The notes beneath the pieces were generated by a model, which saw only the letters and a program-made list of their open reading frames with translations, made no database searches and had not been told where the DNA came from. 64,000 nt of DNA from CAYRXM01 sp964449465 (GTDB lineage Bacteria; Chloroflexota; Anaerolineae; JAFGEY01): contig CAYVBK010000021.1 of assembly GCA_964449465.1 (NCBI GenBank), forward strand, positions 1 to 64,000, written 5' to 3'. Both the position numbers and the translations under genes were made by a program. Positions 33,808 to 41,625 of the stretch are shown one piece after another (positions within the stretch are counted from its first letter, which is position 1; every line of letters starts with the position of its first letter).

Positions 33808-36045
33808 TCATTCGACTCTGGGGGGCGGTTCGGTATCGTGGTCGGGGCGCAGCTTGAGGCGAATGTCCAGGGCGGTGTGCCGCTCTTGCACCTTGTTGTT
33901 GCGCACGGCGATGGCAATGGCCTTGCGCGTGCCCACCAACACCACCAGTTTTTTGGCACGGGTGATGGCCGTGTATAGCACCGGGCGGGTGAGCAGCATA
34001 TAGTGAGAGGTCATCACCGGAATGACCACCGCCGGATATTCGCTGCCCTGTGCCTTGTGGATGCTGATGGCATAGGCCAGGCTCAATTCATCGGCGCAAC
34101 TCCAGTCGTAATCTATGATGCGGTCGTCCATGCGGATGCGTAGCAGTTGGTTGGTGACATCAATGGCGGCAATTTGTCCCATGTCGCCATTGTACATGTC
34201 GAGGTCGTAATTGTTGCGCAATTGAATCACCCGGTCGCCTTCTCTAAAGCTGCGTCCGCTCAATCGCCGCTCGGCTTTGGAGGCTGCCGGTGGATTGAGC
34301 GCAGCTTGCAGGCGGTCATTCAGGTTATCCACTCCCACCGCGCCGCGATACATCGGGCAAAGCACCTGAATGTCGGTCATTGGGTCATAGCCAAACCGGC
34401 GGGGAATGCGATGTTGGACAATGTCCCCGATCAGATCAGCGGCCTGATCGGGGTCGTCCTGGACAAAAAGGAAAAAATCGGCGGCGGTGTCGCTGAACAA
34501 GGGCATTTGTCCCTGGTTGATGCGGTGGGCATTAGCCACAATCAGGCTATCTGCGGCCTGGCGGAAAATCGCATCCAGACGCACAACCGGCACCTGGCCC
34601 GAGGCGATCATGTCGTGCAGCACGCTGCCCGCGCCTACACTGGGCAGTTGATCCACATCGCCGACCAGGAGCAGGTGCGTGGCCGGGTGAATGGCTTTGA
34701 GCAGGTGATTGGTGAGCAGTAGATCGAGCATGCTGACTTCATCCACAATTAGCATGTCAATATCCAATGGATTGTTCTCGTTATGCTTAAAGCCTTCACC
34801 AGGGACGAAACCTAGCAGGCGATGAATGGTTTGTGCCGGCCGACCGGTGGTTTCGGTCAGGCGTTTGGCTGCCCGGCCGGTGGGCGAGGCCAGAGCATAG
34901 CGGCACTTGAGGCAGTCCAATACATCCAACACGGTGCGCACGGTGGTGGTTTTGCCGGTGCCGGGGCCGCCGGTCAGCACGGTGATGCGTTGGGTGAGGG
35001 TGGTGCGCACGGCCTCTCGCTGCTGGTCGGAGAGCGGCAGCCCTTGCGCCGAGTCGGTCAAAATCACATCCCACATGAGATGCTGTGCCGATGAGATGCG
35101 GCTGCCCGGATGCTCCAACATGCGCTGCAATCGCCCGACCACGCCGATCTCGCCATAGTAAAAAGGAGTCAGGTAAACGGCCTGCTCTTCGCGGATGGCG
35201 TTGGAGGTTGATTCGGCGAGGGGGTATTGAAGCGTTTCACGATGAATCTGTGCCTGCTGCTCCAGCGTTTCCAGGCTGGACCGGGCCAGGTCGGCTGGCA
35301 CGTCGAGCATTTCGGCGGCGGCCTGCACCAACTCTTCTTGCGGCGCATAGACATGTCCCTGATCGGCCATCTCACCCAACATATAGGCCACTCCGGCGGC
35401 GACGCGCTGCGGCGAGTCGGGAGGCAGTCCCAATTGCCGGGCGATCTGGTCGGCTGTCTTGAAGCCGATGCCGTTGATCTCGCGGGCCAGGCGATAAGGG
35501 TCTTGTTGAATGACCTGAATGGCCTGGTCGCCGAACGCCTTGAAGATCTTGACCGCCCACGAGGGACGCACGCCATGTCCTTGCAAAAAGACCATCACCT
35601 CGCGAATTTGTTTCTGCTCAGCCCAGGCGGCGCGGATCAGGGTGACGCGCTTGCGGCCGATGCCCAACACCTGGAGGAGTTGGTCGGGCGTTTGCTCGAT
35701 CACATCCAGCGTGTCCAGGCCAAATCGGCGCACGATGCGTTCGGCCATCACCGGGCCGATGCCCTTGATCAACCCCGAACCGAGATATTTGGTAATACCT
35801 TCGATAGTGGCCGGCAGTACGGTGCGATAGCTCTGCGCTTTGAATTGGTAGCCGTATTGCGGGTGACGCATCCACTCGCCTTGCAACTCGACCGTTTCGC
35901 CGGGGTTCACATCGGCCAGGTCGCCGACAACCGTGACCAGGTCGAGTTTGCCCTTGACGGTCAGACGAATGACACCGTATCCACTTTCCGGGTCGGCAAA
36001 AGTGACCCGCTCTACTGCGCCGCGCAGTGTTTCCACCAGGTCCAT
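33808..36045 (-). CDS. recD2: RecD2-type ATP-dependent 5'-3' DNA helicase
   Basis: 745 aa, normal for RecD2. An N-terminal OB-like domain (~1-90) is followed by helix-hairpin-helix segments (GLIKGIGPVMAERIVRRFG, LQVLGIGRKRVTLI), then the helicase core: Walker A GGPGTGKTTTVRT near residue 357, Walker B VDEVSMLDL near 428, and the C-terminal motif AYAISIHKAQGSEYPAVVIP near 660. RecD2 acts in DNA repair without RecBC partners, and none are nearby. It ends seven bases from the convergent membrane-protein gene with no visible terminator. Confidence 0.95.
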   Translation of the reverse strand: MDLVETLRGAVERVTFADPESGYGVIRLTVKGKLDLVTVVGDLADVNPGETVELQGEWMRHPQYGYQFKAQSYRTVLPATIEGITKYLGSGLIKGIGPVMAERIVRRFGLDTLDVIEQTPDQLLQVLGIGRKRVTLIRAAWAEQKQIREVMVFLQGHGVRPSWAVKIFKAFGDQAIQVIQQDPYRLAREINGIGFKTADQIARQLGLPPDSPQRVAAGVAYMLGEMADQGHVYAPQEELVQAAAEMLDVPADLARSSLETLEQQAQIHRETLQYPLAESTSNAIREEQAVYLTPFYYGEIGVVGRLQRMLEHPGSRISSAQHLMWDVILTDSAQGLPLSDQQREAVRTTLTQRITVLTGGPGTGKTTTVRTVLDVLDCLKCRYALASPTGRAAKRLTETTGRPAQTIHRLLGFVPGEGFKHNENNPLDIDMLIVDEVSMLDLLLTNHLLKAIHPATHLLLVGDVDQLPSVGAGSVLHDMIASGQVPVVRLDAIFRQAADSLIVANAHRINQGQMPLFSDTAADFFLFVQDDPDQAADLIGDIVQHRIPRRFGYDPMTDIQVLCPMYRGAVGVDNLNDRLQAALNPPAASKAERRLSGRSFREGDRVIQLRNNYDLDMYNGDMGQIAAIDVTNQLLRIRMDDRIIDYDWSCADELSLAYAISIHKAQGSEYPAVVIPVMTSHYMLLTRPVLYTAITRAKKLVVLVGTRKAIAIAVRNNKVQERHTALDIRLKLRPDHDTEPPPRVE

Positions 36046-36076
36046 CTCCAGAGTTCGTTTCGGTCAGAGCGAGTCA

Positions 36077-36104
36077 ATTATAGCCCAACCTGGTGGACTT
36101 GCAA
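36077..36104 (-). promoter_or_regulatory. Promoter for recD2
   Basis: On the minus strand TTGCAA (36099-36104) is followed by 16 bases and a perfect TATAAT (36077-36082), ~30 bases before the recD2 start. Together with the plus-strand promoter at 36264 it accounts for the 304-base divergent gap 36046-36349, in which I see nothing else. Confidence 0.65.
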
Positions 36105-36263
36105 ACATTGCCAGCCCCATCAACTTGGTGACAGGCGAGGGAGGCGAGGCGGATCAAAGATTTGATTTTTCGATGTTAAAAAATTATAGATATACCTCGA
36201 TGTGATGGCTATTGGGACAGAAAGAGGCAGGCATTGGATGGCTCAGCAGAGCAAAAGCAGCGT

Positions 36264-36291
36264 TTGACCTGCAAGGGATTGCGTGTATAAT
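36264..36291 (+). promoter_or_regulatory. Promoter for the LysM-M23 gene
   Basis: TTGACC (36264-36269), 16-base spacer, perfect TATAAT (36286-36291). The expected start near 36298 leaves a ~50-base leader to ATG 36350. Confidence 0.72.
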
Positions 36292-36349
36292 GCTCTTAAC
36301 TTGTTTTGGCCAGACAAGAGCAAATCAAAAATCTAAATTGGGAGAGAGG

Positions 36350-37552
36350 ATGAGTAACATACCGATACGTTTTCGCCCCCGGCAGGGCGAAAAGAGGCAG
36401 GAGAACTCATCGGTCCGGCTTGTCGAGTGCGCACTGACATGCTGGACCCAACGCATCAAAACTGTGTTCTCGCATTACGTCACTCACTTGACCATCGTGC
36501 TTTTGGCTGTGCTGGTCTTTTCGATTGGCCCCTTTAACCTGTCAGCAGATTACGAGTTGATCCAACGGGCTACTCCGACCACGGCGCCTTCGATGGGGTC
36601 TCGGCAGATATCCACATCGCTCAGCGCGCGCGGCGGCAGTGTTCGCAATCAAGAGTATGACCCTCTGGAATATGAAACCCCCACTCGTTCTGCCTTGCCT
36701 GCCACGACCGTTCAATCTCTGGTCGCCAACGCCTTGTTGCAATCTCCTGTGGTGCACACCACCATTCCCAACCGCCTGCGCCGCGATGTGATCACTCATA
36801 CGGTGGTCAAGGGCGATACAGTCTTGAGCATTGCCGCTCAGTTTGGCCTGGAGCAAGATACCGTTATCTGGGCCAACCCGGCGCTGGAACAAAATCCTCA
36901 CTTGCTGCGCCCCGGCCAAGAGATCGCCATTCTGCCGATTGACGGTGTCTATCATACGGTGGTCAAGGGCGATACGCTGGAGAAAATCGCCAAAAAGTAT
37001 GAGGCCGGGTTGGAAGACATTTTGAAATGTCCCTACAACCATTTCGATCCGGACAATCCGCAGGTGGCAGTGGGCCAAAAGGTGATGGTGCCGGGCGGCA
37101 TCAAACCCTATGTCAACTATAGCCGTCAGGCGGCCCAGTACAGCGGGGCCGTTCCGGCTGACGCCAAGCGCGGTAGCGGTCTGTTCGAGTGGCCGACTGC
37201 GGGGCGGTTGACCGACCGCTTTGGGTTCAGGACGTTCAGTGGGCGGTGGCACGGCGGGCTGGACATTTCCAGCTACAAGGGCGCGCCAGTCTACGCTGCC
37301 GATTCGGGCTTTGTCACCTTTGCCGGCTGGTCGGATACGGGCTATGGCAATCTGGTGATCATTGACCATCAAAACGGCTTTGAGACGCGCTATGCGCACC
37401 TGAGTGCGTATTTTGTAACTCCTGGCCAATCGGTGACCAAGGGGGGACAGATTGGCACCGTAGGCAGCACTGGTAACTCGACCGGTCCCCATTTGCATTT
37501 TGAAGTGCGCTTTAAGGGTGTGCGCAAGGACCCAGAGGCTTATTTGCCCTGA
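36350..37552 (+). CDS. LysM-repeat M23 (LytM) peptidoglycan endopeptidase
   Basis: 400 aa from ATG 36350 (GGGAGAGAGG upstream); the open frame to 36212 crosses the promoter and is not used. One membrane-anchor helix lies near 45-62 (IVLLAVLVFSIGPFNL). Two LysM modules (~140-190 and ~195-250, each with TVVKGDT) bind glycan. The C-terminal M23 metallopeptidase has HGGLDIS, YAHLS and HLHFEV, the usual zinc and catalytic residues, so it should be active against peptide cross-links. It lies alone between its own promoter and terminator. Role: cell-wall remodelling at the envelope. Confidence 0.92.
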   Translation: MSNIPIRFRPRQGEKRQENSSVRLVECALTCWTQRIKTVFSHYVTHLTIVLLAVLVFSIGPFNLSADYELIQRATPTTAPSMGSRQISTSLSARGGSVRNQEYDPLEYETPTRSALPATTVQSLVANALLQSPVVHTTIPNRLRRDVITHTVVKGDTVLSIAAQFGLEQDTVIWANPALEQNPHLLRPGQEIAILPIDGVYHTVVKGDTLEKIAKKYEAGLEDILKCPYNHFDPDNPQVAVGQKVMVPGGIKPYVNYSRQAAQYSGAVPADAKRGSGLFEWPTAGRLTDRFGFRTFSGRWHGGLDISSYKGAPVYAADSGFVTFAGWSDTGYGNLVIIDHQNGFETRYAHLSAYFVTPGQSVTKGGQIGTVGSTGNSTGPHLHFEVRFKGVRKDPEAYLP

Positions 37553-37573
37553 CCCTGCTGCTCTGCCCTTGTG

Positions 37574-37607
37574 AACGGCGGCCTGGACATCTCCAGGCCG
37601 CCGTTTT
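37574..37607. terminator. Bidirectional hairpin terminator
   Basis: AACGGCGGCCTGGA (37574-37587) pairs perfectly with TCCAGGCCGCCGTT (37592-37605), 4-base loop, followed by TTTT on the plus strand. It lies between the convergent LysM-M23 and DUF4349 genes. Confidence 0.85.
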
Positions 37608-37618
37608 GCATAAATGAG

Positions 37619-38545
37619 CTATTTGGCAGCGCGGGCGGTTTTGCGGCGTTTCCAGCCCTTCCAGATCAAGGTGATGATCCAGATCACGATCAAGATGGGG
37701 ATGGCGATGACCAACAGCACCGGCACCAGGTACAAAAAGGCAAAGATGGCAATGTCGGCAAAGGCCTGCAAGGTTTTGAGCAGCAACCGCACAGCATCGC
37801 GAGCGGTGCCCTCGGGCCGCCAACCAGCCACCACTACCGGCTGCACCAGAGCGTCGGGCGTCAACGTCACCTGGATGGTGGCCATGTCTGCAAGGTTGGA
37901 CAGGTATTTCATACGTCCCTGAATTTGCTCGATGCGGCTGCGCACCTGGGTCAGTTCGCGGTGAACTTCGAGAATGTCGCTGGTTTTGCCGGTGCTGCTG
38001 CGCGTTTCCAGCAGTTCGAGCAATTCCTGTTCGGTACGCTGTTCGGCCACCAGGCGCGACCCCAGGTCTACATATTCTTCGGTCACATCCTGGCTGGTCA
38101 TGTTTTCGCTTTCAATGTCTACCGCCAGGGCGCGCAGCGAGGCGAGTGCCTGCTCCAGGCTTTCGACCGGCACGCGCACAGTCAGCCAGCCGCGCAGTTG
38201 GCCGTTTTCCTTCCAGGTGTTCGACGTGGTGACGTAACCGCCCATTTGCCCGGCGATCTGGCGTACCTGCTCGAACGAGGATTGGGTGTCACGGACGATC
38301 AGGCTCAACGAGACATTGTAGATGACTTTGCGCTGCGTTGTCTGCTGCATATCGGCACCGGGTAATGTTGCTCCCTCGTCTTTGGCAGAGCCGGCTGCCG
38401 GGGCCACGATTTGTTCACGCTCAACAACGACCGATTTTTCGCGCTCCTCATACGGCGAATGGGTATTGGTTGCCTGTTTGGCACAACCGGCCATCAACAG
38501 GATCAGGGCGATCAAAGACAAACTGATCCACCATTTTTTGCTCAT
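37619..38545 (-). CDS. DUF4349 lipoprotein
   Basis: 308 aa from ATG 38545 (AGGAGG upstream; the ORF start at 38587 is too early). Signal peptide with lipobox LLMAGC near residue 22, so it is predicted to be lipid-anchored on the outer face of the membrane. The DUF4349 domain spans ~75-265 with a central coiled coil (LGSRLVAEQRTEQELLELLE, TQVRSRIEQIQGRMKYL). A strong C-terminal membrane helix (AFLYLVPVLLVIAIPILIVIW) and a basic tail follow. Such proteins are widespread and uncharacterised; an envelope-stress role is only a guess. Confidence 0.82.
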   Translation of the reverse strand: MSKKWWISLSLIALILLMAGCAKQATNTHSPYEEREKSVVVEREQIVAPAAGSAKDEGATLPGADMQQTTQRKVIYNVSLSLIVRDTQSSFEQVRQIAGQMGGYVTTSNTWKENGQLRGWLTVRVPVESLEQALASLRALAVDIESENMTSQDVTEEYVDLGSRLVAEQRTEQELLELLETRSSTGKTSDILEVHRELTQVRSRIEQIQGRMKYLSNLADMATIQVTLTPDALVQPVVVAGWRPEGTARDAVRLLLKTLQAFADIAIFAFLYLVPVLLVIAIPILIVIWIITLIWKGWKRRKTARAAK

Positions 38546-38624
38546 CCAGGAACCTCCTTTTGATTGTCTGTGCGAGTGATTGTGCAATCAAGACGTTGGG
38601 CCGTCTGTTTCTGTTCCGTTCAGG

Positions 38625-38653
38625 TTGACGCTCTATGCCGATTCTTGTATAAT
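38625..38653 (+). promoter_or_regulatory. Promoter of the Na+-pump/PduL operon
   Basis: TTGACG (38625-38630), 17-base spacer, perfect TATAAT (38648-38653). The transcription start would be near 38660. Confidence 0.8.
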
Positions 38654-38675
38654 ACACCGAGTTCGTCTGGAGGGC

Positions 38676-38695
38676 AAGAGACCGCAAGGTCTCTT
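38676..38695 (+). promoter_or_regulatory. GCAA-tetraloop hairpin in the Na+-pump leader
   Basis: AAGAGACC (38676-38683) and GGTCTCTT (38688-38695) enclose a GCAA tetraloop, a GNRA-type stable hairpin, in the 60-base leader ahead of the AGGAGGA site of the first gene. It may stabilise the message or control its translation. Confidence 0.5.
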
Positions 38696-38719
38696 TCATT
38701 TTGCACAGGAGGAAAGCGC

Positions 38720-39103
38720 GTGATTGATTGGTGGAATCAGGTATCGGCAACGGTGAGTCAAGGGCTGGGGATTACTATCGTGGGTATGACCCTGGTCTTT
38801 CTCACCCTGGGCCTGGTGATTGTGGCGATGGTTTTGTTGACCAAATTGCCCTGGCTGCAAGTCAAAGAAGACCCGACAGAGCAAGAGGAAGAAGCGGCGC
38901 CGGCAGCGGTCGTTGAACAGTCGCAGCCTGTACAGCCGGCGGTTGCTCCTGACGATGAATTGGCCCAGGTGGCGGCGATAGCGGTGGCGCTGTTACGCAG
39001 TACCCGGCCGGCCATGCCATTCACACGCGGGTTGGCGCGCCCTCAGGTGCGGGCAACCGGCGCATGGCGGACGTATGGGCGCGCTCAGCAAATCGGTTTG
39101 TAA
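38720..39103 (+). CDS. Na+-pumping decarboxylase gamma subunit (OadG family)
   Basis: 127 aa from GTG 38720, six bases after AGGAGGA; the longer frame would start inside the promoter. One N-terminal membrane helix (ITIVGMTLVFLTLGLVIVAMVLL) is followed by an acidic, Ala/Pro-rich cytoplasmic tail ending in a basic stretch, the standard OadG/MmdD layout. The gamma subunit assembles and stabilises the membrane decarboxylase. It is followed in order by the biotin carrier, the beta subunit and PduL. Confidence 0.85.
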   Translation: MIDWWNQVSATVSQGLGITIVGMTLVFLTLGLVIVAMVLLTKLPWLQVKEDPTEQEEEAAPAAVVEQSQPVQPAVAPDDELAQVAAIAVALLRSTRPAMPFTRGLARPQVRATGAWRTYGRAQQIGL

Positions 39104-39136
39104 TACCATATTCAAATTCTCTCAGGAGGTCTATCT

Positions 39137-39631
39137 GTGAAAATCTGTCAACTTGAAATCAATGGCAAAAGTTATGTCGTTGAGATTGAAAATCCCGATG
39201 CCAATCCTACAATGGTTCGTGTGAACGGCAAGGTTTTTCAAGTGAATATGTCGGAGGCTGGCGCGTCTGCCCGTCCGGCGGCTGTGGTCGGGGCGGTGGT
39301 TGAGGAAGAAGATTTCCAGCCCTATATCCCCGATGTGGTTTCGACTTTTGTGCAGGCGACTGAGCCAGAAGCTCCGGCCGCGGCAGCTCAGGCTGCGGCT
39401 CCGGCCCCTTCTGGCAAGGTCGAAACTGTCATTGCGCCCATGCCCGGCAAGATTATGGATATTGTAGCCAAGGTGGGCGACAAAGTCAAACATGGCGATA
39501 CGCTCTGTTACCTGGAAGCGATGAAGATGAAAAGCCCCATCCGCTCCACTGCCGACGGCGTGGTGGTTCAGGTGGTGTGCCAGGATGGTCAGAGTGTCAG
39601 TTATGGTGATGCCTTGTTCAAGCTGGGCTAA
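39137..39631 (+). CDS. Biotin carboxyl carrier subunit of Na+-pumping decarboxylase
   Basis: 164 aa from GTG 39137, six bases after AGGAGGT. The C-terminal ~70 residues are a biotinyl domain with the EAMKMKS biotinylation motif, flanked by APMPGKIMDIVAKVGDKV and a GDALFKLG end. An Ala/Pro linker precedes it, as in the MmdC/GcdC carriers. It shuttles CO2 from the cytoplasmic carboxyltransferase to the beta subunit. The carboxyltransferase alpha subunit itself is not in the window. Confidence 0.92.
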   Translation: MKICQLEINGKSYVVEIENPDANPTMVRVNGKVFQVNMSEAGASARPAAVVGAVVEEEDFQPYIPDVVSTFVQATEPEAPAAAAQAAAPAPSGKVETVIAPMPGKIMDIVAKVGDKVKHGDTLCYLEAMKMKSPIRSTADGVVVQVVCQDGQSVSYGDALFKLG

Positions 39632-39646
39632 GAGGGAGATGATTTT

Positions 39647-40843
39647 GTGGATTGGAACGCGCTATTGACCGAACTGACCAAAGGCTCGCTGGCATTGGTG
39701 CAAGAGCCGGGTCGTGTTTTGATGATGATCATCGGTGGTCTTCTCATTTATCTGGCCGTCGCCAAAGAATATGAACCCAACCTGCTGCTGCCAATCGGCC
39801 TGGGCTGCATTTTGGCCAACATTTTTGGCAGCGGGATGGGCATTTTGAGCATCAAGGGCATTCCCTGGGTGGGCGCACCGGATGCAGACCCCGAAGGATT
39901 GGGGTTGTTTAACGTTTTGTACAACGGCGGGATTGTCAATGAGCTGTTCCCGCTGATCGTCTTTATCGGCATCGGTGCCATGACCGATTTTGGCCCGCTG
40001 TTGGAAAACCCTCAACTGGCCTTGATGGGCGCGGCGGGGCAGTTTGGCATCTTTGGCACCCTGCTGCTGGCGACCTTTTTGGGTTTTAACATCAAGGAGG
40101 CGGCCTCTATCGGCATTATCGGCTCGGCCGACGGCCCCACTTCGATCTATGTGGCGGCGGCGCTGGCTCCCAAAATGTTGCCGCCTATTGCTGTGGCGGC
40201 CTATTCGTACATGTCGTTGGTGCCAGTGATCCAGCCGCCGGTGATTCGCTTGCTGACTAGCAAAAAGCAGCGGCAGATTCACATGCCCTACACGTCCAAA
40301 CCGGTGTCGCGGGCCACGCGCATCTTGTTCCCCATTGTGGTTACTCTGGTGACCAGCATTTTGGTGCCGCTGGCCACCCCCTTGATCTCGATGCTGATGT
40401 TTGGCAATTTGCTGCGCGAATCGCTGGTGGTGGATCGGCTATCCAAAACGGCGCAGAACGAGCTGGTCAACATTGTCACCGTGTTTTTGGGGCTGGCTAT
40501 TGGCGGCACGATGGTGGCCTCGCAGTTTTTGCAGTGGCGCACCATCGGCATTTTTGTGATGGGCATCCTGGCTTTTGCCCTGGATACAGCCGGTGGGGTC
40601 ATTTTTGGGCAGGTGATGTACCTGTTCTACAAGCTGGTGTTGAAAAAGCCCTTTAACCCGATGTTGGGCGCGTGCGGCATTTCGGCGTTTCCCATGTCGT
40701 CTCGTGTGGTGCATCGCATCGCTCAAGAGGAGGACTTTTCCAACTTTTTGCTAATGCATGCCATGGGCTCAAACACGGCCGGGCAGATCGGTTCGGTGCT
40801 GGCTGGTGGTGTAGTGATGGCGTTGCTGGCCAGCGCGGTGTAA
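39647..40843 (+). CDS. Na+-translocating decarboxylase beta subunit (OadB/MmdB/GcdB)
   Basis: 398 aa from GTG 39647. Multi-spanning membrane protein with the family hallmark GSADGPTSIYVAAALAP (ion-coupling Asp) and PPVIRLLTSKKQR. It decarboxylates carboxybiotin and exports about two Na+ per turnover. The family is shared by oxaloacetate, methylmalonyl-CoA and glutaconyl-CoA decarboxylases; the substrate is set by the missing alpha subunit. With PduL just downstream, methylmalonyl-CoA to propionyl-CoA is the most economical reading. Confidence 0.93.
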   Translation: MDWNALLTELTKGSLALVQEPGRVLMMIIGGLLIYLAVAKEYEPNLLLPIGLGCILANIFGSGMGILSIKGIPWVGAPDADPEGLGLFNVLYNGGIVNELFPLIVFIGIGAMTDFGPLLENPQLALMGAAGQFGIFGTLLLATFLGFNIKEAASIGIIGSADGPTSIYVAAALAPKMLPPIAVAAYSYMSLVPVIQPPVIRLLTSKKQRQIHMPYTSKPVSRATRILFPIVVTLVTSILVPLATPLISMLMFGNLLRESLVVDRLSKTAQNELVNIVTVFLGLAIGGTMVASQFLQWRTIGIFVMGILAFALDTAGGVIFGQVMYLFYKLVLKKPFNPMLGACGISAFPMSSRVVHRIAQEEDFSNFLLMHAMGSNTAGQIGSVLAGGVVMALLASAV

Positions 40844-40854
40844 AGGAAGGCAAG

Positions 40855-41490
40855 ATGAACGCACAAGCAGATCGTGGTGAATGTGTGTTGAGCGGCGAGG
40901 TGACGCAACGTCCCATTCCGGTGAGCATCTCGGCGCACCATGTGCACGTGACGCAGGCCGACCTGGAAACATTGTTTGGAGCCGGCCATCAACTGACCTC
41001 GCGCGCGCCCTTGAGCCAGCCCGGCCAGTTTGCCGCCGACGAGCAGGTCAGCCTGGTAGGACCTAAAGGGCGGATTGACCGGGTGCGTATCCTCGGCCCG
41101 GTGCGCCCGGAAACGCAGGTCGAGATTTCGCTGACCGAGCAGTATCGGTTGGGCGTCCGCATTTCGGTGCGCATGTCGGGTGATATTCAAGGCACTCCCG
41201 GCGTTGTTTTGGAAGGCCCGGCCGGTCAGGTCGAGATGGCGCAAGGGGTGATCTGTGCCCAACGGCACATTCACATGACGCCCCAAGATGCGCAGTCATT
41301 TGGCGTCGGCGATGGCGACGTGGTATCTGTGCGCGTGGAGGGCGATCGCCGGCTGATTTTTGGCAACGTGGTGGTGCGGGTCAGCCCCAAGTTTGCGCTG
41401 GACATGCACATTGACACCGATGAAGGCAATGCTGCTGGCCTCGGCGCAGGCGCGGTGGGTTATTTGTATAGCATCGAAAAGAACGCTTGA
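40855..41490 (+). CDS. pduL: Phosphate propanoyltransferase (PduL-type)
   Basis: 211 aa from ATG 40855; GGAAGG lies 11 bases after the OadB stop. Both PduL half-barrels are visible with their metal-binding histidines: SAHHVHVTQADLE and CAQRHIHMTPQDAQ, plus the KFALDMHIDTDEGNAAG C-terminal motif. It converts acyl-CoA and phosphate to acyl-phosphate and CoA. No microcompartment shell genes are nearby and no encapsulation peptide is evident, so it is probably a free enzyme. In this operon it can turn the propionyl- or acetyl-CoA made by the pump into an acyl-phosphate for ATP synthesis. Confidence 0.92.
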   Translation: MNAQADRGECVLSGEVTQRPIPVSISAHHVHVTQADLETLFGAGHQLTSRAPLSQPGQFAADEQVSLVGPKGRIDRVRILGPVRPETQVEISLTEQYRLGVRISVRMSGDIQGTPGVVLEGPAGQVEMAQGVICAQRHIHMTPQDAQSFGVGDGDVVSVRVEGDRRLIFGNVVVRVSPKFALDMHIDTDEGNAAGLGAGAVGYLYSIEKNA

Positions 41491-41505
41491 TTTTTCTTGT
41501 ATGTC

Positions 41506-41543
41506 AAAGGCCAGGCCTGGGTTCTCGGGCCTGGCCTTTTTTT
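41506..41543 (+). terminator. Rho-independent terminator of the Na+-pump/PduL operon
   Basis: AAAGGCCAGGCC (41506-41517) pairs with GGCCTGGCCTTT (41528-41539), 10-base loop, followed by seven T (41537-41543). Confidence 0.9.
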
Positions 41544-41574
41544 GTTATGACCTGGACTGTGAGCCATGTCTTTG

Positions 41575-41583
41575 TGGTATAAT
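41575..41583 (+). promoter_or_regulatory. Extended -10 promoter of the GHL15-like gene
   Basis: TGGTATAAT at 41575-41583, 43 bases before the ATG at 41626. The best -35 candidate (TGGACT, 41553-41558, 19-base spacing) is weak, so the extended TGn probably compensates. Confidence 0.6.
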
Positions 41584-41625
41584 AGAGATAAAAATGGAGG
41601 GGACTGGGAGATAGGAGGTGGAGCA

